Under the pieces are notes generated by a model. That model did not search any database. It worked only from the letters and a program-made list of their open reading frames with translations, and was not told the origin of the DNA. Shown here one piece after another: positions 58,926 to 64,000 of a DNA stretch of 64,000 bases. Both the position numbers and the translations under genes were made by a program. The stretch spans positions 1-64,000 of the forward strand of contig JAUCBJ010008508.1 in assembly GCA_032718475.1 (NCBI GenBank), in the 5' to 3' direction. The number at the start of each line of letters is the position of its first letter. The first letter of the stretch is position 1. Source of the stretch: Nemertoderma westbladi. Its lineage: Eukaryota; Xenacoelomorpha; Nemertodermatida; Nemertodermatidae.

Positions 58926-61279
58926 TTTTTTTTTTTTTTTTTTTTTTATTTATTTAAACCCCAGAGCCATTGCTCCATAGTAAAACGTATTACGGACAAA
59001 GCACAAATTACATAAATTAAATAAAGATATTTACAAACGAAAACTTCTTGACACACCGTCAATTCGGGTGATCCTGTATACAGTCTTAACAATTATATTT
59101 GCACTATTTATAACCCTATTAAATAAACTATTCCGTGAAGTATGCTGTATATGAACAAACATCGGGATATTCAAAGTTCCAAAGTATAAAGATATACTGG
59201 TGGGCTCATCACCAGTCATTCGAGGAATGTTAAATAACATACGTAAACAATTATTATAAGCAACACGTATTTTTTGGAATGCACTCTGGGAGTAGTTTGA
59301 GCTAGCCCACAGCGCATTACAATAAATAGGAGTACAAAATGCTTGAAACAACTTAACTTTAACCTTATCTGAACAACTACCAAATTTCCTACGTGTATAT
59401 GTAATTACCACGTGCATAGAGTGAGTTAGTTTGCCTAAGAATATCGAAGTCGTCGTCGGTACTACAATGTAATAAATGACCTAAGTAAACAAATTTATCG
59501 ACAATTTCAATTCGTTTTCCATATATATACATTAGACGCACAACCTTGAGAGGATTTGGGATAGTAATACATACACTTGGTTTTTTTTTAATTAAACAGC
59601 ATAGAACTACTATCCGCAAATTTTATTGCAATATTTATTAAGCACTGCAGACCAAAAATAGAATTACTTAGCAAACAAATATCATCAGCATAGCACAAGT
59701 GGTTAATTCGCATGTCACCCATTTTGCAGCCCAACCCAGTATTAGTTAGATCTGCACTTAAGTTATCAATATAAATATTAAAGAACAGGGGGGAGAGTAT
59801 CCCGCCCTGTTTGGTACCATTTGTAACCGTAAAACTATTCGATAGAATAGACCCCCATCTTACGCACATTAATTGATTTCTGTACCAAAATAATATAACC
59901 CGAACTATAAATAACGGCACACCACGGTCAATCAACTTATCAAAAAGTAAAAAGTGGTTAATGCGATCAAATGCCTTGCTAAGGTCCAACATACATACAT
60001 ACACCAGTGTGTTTCTTGACAAATAATAATTAACTATTTCCTTAAATGTGTATACACAAAGTTCAGTGCCTAATTTTCCTTTAAAGCCGAATTGATTCGG
60101 TGTTGACGAAAGTATGTTTACCACCCGATTGATAATTACAAACTCAAAAATCTTACTTAACACCGTAGCTATAGCAATGCCACGATAGTTATCTTTCGAT
60201 GTGACATCATCAGAACAGTCTTTTACCAAAGGTATAATAATGGATTCAATCATTTTCTCGGGTAAATACCCATGAATGAAAATTGAATTAAATAGCACCA
60301 TAATGCAATTAATCAATTCAAAGTTGCACCCGTTAATAAAGTATTCAGCGCTCAGACCATCGGGTCCTACTGCTTTACCAGGTTGTAATTTATTTATTGC
60401 ATCAAATACTTCAACCATACTTACATGGTCCGTATCTTTAAATATTAATTTACTCAATTTTGATTTTACTGTATCACACTTTGTGTCGTCGTTGACGCAA
60501 TTAAATAACCCTTCAAAATGTTTTTGCCACATTTCACTGATTGCATATTCACCCACCGCACCCCCTACTTTATTAGGGAGAGTGGATGATTCGGTGGATT
60601 GTTTCCGTATTTCTGACCAGAAATCGTTACTGGTTGCACCACCCTTACATCTTGAGTTGGTGATCAGGGTTTCTGCAATTTTATTATTACGCAGATTTGA
60701 CTGCTCACGTTTACAGTGCCGGAGGCAGCGCTTAAAGTAAAGGAAGGAATTCCATCCTGGAATGTTGTATTTACCTGTACCGTTCTTATTTGATTTAACT
60801 TTGGACAGTGGTGCACTTGCTGCCCCAAGACCTTGTACAATATTGTCATAAAAACTATCCAGTAATTTCCTATGTGCGGGATTAACACAATTAACATCTG
60901 TACATGTACAATTAGAGTCATTTGCAATAAAATCATTATATACTACCAACAGTTCAGATTGCACATTATTACAATAGGATGTTAGACCATCCTGGGATAC
61001 TCGTTTCCAATCGACACGGGGTGCCGCAGCTGGGTTGTTGGCCGCGTCTGTAATCTGAGGCTCTGTCTCAGAGTTGTGCGCAGCATTTGCTGCCCTCCTG
61101 ACATTGCATTCACCCATGCATTGCATTGCTGATGTCTCCGTCAGGACAAACCCAACAGAGAAACTATTGTCTGGTGCTGTGCACATAGCAGCTTTACCTC
61201 CCCCCCTGGGTTTAGCAGATGATAGTGGCAATGGTGGAATTGGTCTATTGATGAATCCAACTGCACGCACATGCAGCAT
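58926..61279 (-). mobile_element. LINE D: 5'-truncated poly(A)-tailed LINE
   Basis: The run of 22 T at 58926-58947 is the poly(A) tail on minus. The main frame, 59588-61279 (563 codons), has a linker (KYNIPGWNSFLYFKRC, FWSEIRKQ), then RT: LQPGKAVGPDGLSAEYFING, YRGIAIATVLSKIFE, MLDLSKAFDRINHF (motif A), NGTKQGGILSPLFFNIYIDN (motif B) and LCYADDICLLSNS (motif C). All three motifs are intact. A shift in a T10 run at 59581-59590 breaks the thumb, which continues at 59389-59619 (KFVYLGHLLH) and 59031-59417 (VKVKLFQAFCTPIYCNALW). The endonuclease is absent. Poly(A) sets it apart from the TAG-tailed A and B families. Clade uncertain. Confidence 0.85.
59588..61279 (-). pseudogene. Reverse transcriptase ORF of LINE D
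   Basis: A 563-codon frame, the longest non-repeat frame in the window. The first about 90 residues are low in recognisable features and hold two Cys pairs (CTCTDVNC near residue 126). The RT domain fills roughly residues 290-560 with catalytic Asp in LDLSKAFD and CYADD. It ends at a stop after SSSMLFN, at a homopolymer, where the thumb would go on. The listed Met lies at the junction with LINE A4, so it is not trusted as a native start. Confidence 0.75.
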
Positions 61280-61839
61280 TGGACAAAATAGACCAAATCT
61301 CTAACCACATCATCCGTTGCCACTTCTCATGTTCTGGAAGACTGGCTAAGAAGTTTCCTAAGGTGGTTCTGATTGTGTGCAACTCTCCAACTAGTGTTGC
61401 CCCTGTAGAGGAGGTGGAAAATTTCTACCAGAATCTACAAGCAGCTACTGATGGAGTGGATCAGCATGCATTCTTAACATTCCTGGGAGACTTTAATGCA
61501 AGTCTGCATCAATCACCTACATTGCCCTGGGTCTATAGCAATGGTGTTAACCGAAATTCCGTCCATCTTCAGGATTTTATCTCTGGAAATGGATTGTTTT
61601 CGGCTGGAACCCAGTTCAAGAAGCGAACTGGAAAGCTATGGAATCATAGTGGACCCAGTGGTCACAAGTCCCAGATAGACCATATTCTGTTTCGTAGGAA
61701 ATACAGGAGCTCTATACAAGACTATAATGCATTTACACTTCGACCCTTCTCCAGTGATCACCGCCTTATTGTGGCCAAGGTAAGACTTAGTCTGCATGCT
61801 AGCAGTACAACGAAATCTGCCTTGCCACAGCATGACTAG
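61279..61839 (+). pseudogene. APE endonuclease fragment of LINE A4
   Basis: 186 codons. LGDFNAS supplies the Asp/Asn pair, and SDHR supplies the Asp-His of the AP-endonuclease fold that nicks target DNA for target-primed reverse transcription. The N-terminal part (with the first Asn and Glu) is absent. The frame stops at TAG just before a linker frame (61849-62277). Confidence 0.75.
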
Positions 61840-63478
61840 TCCTCTCTGTTGCAACAGCCAAGTATGAGATCCAGCTTCACACTACAGCTGAGCAACAGGT
61901 ATGAGGTTCTTGCCTCTGAGGTGAAAAATCACTGTGAGGGCTATACTGCCTTCACAGAAGCAGTTAAGTTAGCAACTGCAGAAACAGTTCCTGTATACCC
62001 TCGAAACAGGAGGAAAAGGGCCCCCTGGACTGACAACAAAATTCAGAAGTGCCGAAATGACCTCTATAAGGCGCAGAAAGAGTCCCGACTCAAACAGACT
62101 ACAGTGGCCAATAATGCAGTTAATGCTGAATCTTGGTCCCTGAACAGGCAGTACTCTATTAATCTACATGAGCTAATAAACCAACAGGTTGATGCCATAA
62201 ACTGTTCCATGGAAATCAGAATGGGTTCCATAAAGGTTGTGGGACCATGGAACCCAATTTGGCACTTAGAAGGATAATTGAAGAGTTATCAAAAAAGAAA
62301 TACAGGCATCTGGCTGTTATCTTTGTTGACTTTTCTTCAAGGCCTTTGATTCAGTCTCTCGCTCACATATAATCAGCATACTTTCATTGTAAGGGATTCC
62401 AGATGAAATTATTGCAGCAATCAGATCAGTATACAATGGTTCGACAACATTTGTGTCTACTGTTGATGGTGACACAGAACCATTTGAAGTGTTATGGGGC
62501 GTCCTCCAGGGAGACACACTTGCACCATTCTTGTTCATAATGTCCTTAGATCATCATAATGATGATGGGGTGATCGAGTCGAGGAAATCCTGCCACGTAC
62601 CTAACTGATCTAGACTTTGCTGATGACTTAGGACTGACTGACCTGACTTCCGGATCCATGATCCCAGGAGTACTCTCAGAATCACTAGAGGGAGCCCAAT
62701 GGCTCCTCAGCTCATTAGAACATGCTGCTTCTAGTGTTGGTCCTTTTATTAACTCCAGAAAGATCAAAATTTTGACAGTTAACTTTGAAAGTCCTCAACA
62801 AGTCTCTGATCGGATGAGCATAAGCTCAAAGGATGGTATGCTTGAGCATGTGGACGACTTCTGTTACCTGGGATCATGGATCCGGAAGTCAGGTGAGGAC
62901 CTTCGAATACGTAAGGGAAATGCATGGGCAGCCTTGAATAGGCTTTCCAGGATTTGGATGTCACTGAGAATTAATCGGAAACTTAAGGTCCGATTATTTA
63001 GAGCAGCAGTAGTTCCAGTACTCCTCTATGGGAGTCCATGCTGGGCTCTAACTGCTGAGGACACCAAATCTCTGGATGGCACATTCACAAGAATGCTAAG
63101 CCGGGTTCATTGTGTCAAGTACAATGCACACATCTCCAACCAGACACTATATAACATTGGAGGTGTCTCATTGGTTCCCACAAGCTTGACACTAGAACAA
63201 AATCGCCTCCACTTTGCAGTACATTGCTTTCGCTGTGAGGGCCAGCCAGTGCATAATCTTGTACTTTGGCAGACTCATGGAGTGAATAAGCTTGGTGGAC
63301 ACATGGACAGCCCATGACTTTCTTGAGACGCATCTTAAAGGACACTGGCCTTGAAGATAAGGATGATCTAGCAAATGTCATGGATGATAATAGGGAGTTG
63401 TGGCGGCGCAATTTTGTCAACAAGCCGGCACAGCATTCTTAAAAATACAGCAATGCAGCATGCCAATCCTAGTAGTAG
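61280..63478 (+). mobile_element. LINE A4: RTE-like retrotransposon, most complete 5' end of family A
   Basis: Forward copy. 61279-61839 encodes the C-terminal half of an APE endonuclease (TFLGDFNASLHQSP, SQIDHILFRRKYRSS and FSSDHRLIVAKVRLS, with the catalytic SDH). After 62180 the sequence jumps straight to NGF-type RT fingers, so the RT N-terminus is deleted. Motif A is damaged by a frameshift near 62330, motif B GVLQGDTL is at about 62500, and LDFADD is at about 62612-62630. A 36-bp insertion after it includes a 28-bp inverted copy of 62867-62894. The thumb and tail are open at 62658-63317. The ORF stop TAA is at 63440-63442, then about 27 bp, then (TAG)3 at 63470-63478. Confidence 0.87.
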
Positions 63479-64000
63479 GGTCTAGTAGATAATGCCATTA
63501 AAGTAAGTATCTCTGTGATGGATGCTGGTATCGGATCAACATCCAGGTGTTCCTCCACATCAGGTAGAAAACCCCTGACGATGCATCCAATTACACCTTC
63601 AAACCATGTGGTCTCATAGCCTTTCATCCACCTTGGGTTGGTCATAATGCGTCTTCCCCTTGGCCAAGTTCTGTCCGTGTTTTATGGTTTGCCCCATCTT
63701 AGATAGATAGCACCACTAAACCATTTCCTCATGGCAACCTGTTTCCTTATCTAAATCAGTTGGCTTATCTATCTTATGATACTGTACTGTCCCTCAAACT
63801 CTCTCCTACACCTGCTTTTCTTCGACCTTAATGGGATTGACATATTGCTTTAACCACTAGTTCCGTATATCCACCAAAGCACTCCGGTATTCACTGGCAT
63901 TATGCATGTCTTCCCAGAATCGTGAATATGTATCATGAATAAGTAAACTTCCATGTATGCATATCTTGGAGGTTTATTGCTCAATAATAGTTTCTGATTG
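63479..64000. other. Window end, nothing firmly recognised
   Basis: A minus-strand segment at about 63485-63690 is open without a Met for about 64 codons (includes RWMKGYETTWFEGVIGCIV). It could be an exon or relic, but an open run of this length is expected by chance. Confidence 0.3.

Noticed and set aside
58770-59015. Frame with poly-Phe end as a gene
   Set aside because: It runs into the poly-T that is the poly(A) tail of LINE D on the other strand.
63485-63690. Minus-strand open segment of about 64 codons without Met
   Set aside because: Length within chance expectation over six frames. No recognised motif.

Overview
This is a eukaryotic, almost certainly animal, window. It has GT-AG introns, extracellular CUB and EGF-like modules, several clades of non-LTR retrotransposon, Ty3/gypsy and BEL/Pao-like LTR fragments, MITE-like inverted repeats and long minisatellites. 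There are no bacterial-style operons and I see no clear rRNA, tRNA or CRISPR. AT-rich unique sequence and the transposon mix suggest an invertebrate, perhaps marine. I cannot name the species.

The one host gene I can support is on the + strand: six exons from 15079 to about 52836. Splice phases agree at every junction. The exons join into an open frame of 924 nt (307 residues): signal peptide, CUB1, CUB2, EGF-like domain. Each CUB domain is coded by two exons split at the same place, just before the VYDG motif, so the second pair looks like a duplication of the first. The product should be a secreted protein.

Layout: 1-2548 is gene-free and ends in a Helitron-like repeat. 2549-10731 is a 32-bp minisatellite of about 255 units. 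10732-12713 is a rearranged LINE of family A. 12994-13094 is a near-perfect hairpin with a G7 loop. 13500-14300 is a CTGT-rich inverted-repeat cluster. Exons 1 and 2 follow. 15898-29826 is a 13.9-kb minisatellite with a 15/30-bp unit that makes up about 98% of intron 2. Exon 3 lies at 30 kb. Intron 3 holds a MITE-like repeat, a mobile-element ORF relic and a 53-bp tandem repeat. Exon 4 is at 34.6 kb. Intron 4 holds LINE A2, with a target-site duplication, and LINE B1. Exon 5 is at 45.0 kb. Intron 5 holds a TIR element, a BEL/Pao-like gag relic, LINE A3, a gypsy pol relic, a LINE zinc-knuckle tail and LINE B2. Exon 6 is at 52.7 kb. Beyond it are a nearly complete LINE with a PHD finger (C), a gypsy integrase, LINE D with a poly(A) tail, and LINE A4.

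All transposon genes seen carry frameshifts, stops or truncations. LINE families A and B are related and both end in (TAG)n tails. In family B the stop codon is itself the first unit of that tail. The many long open frames inside 15.9-29.8 kb are by-products of a repeat unit divisible by three and are not annotated as genes.
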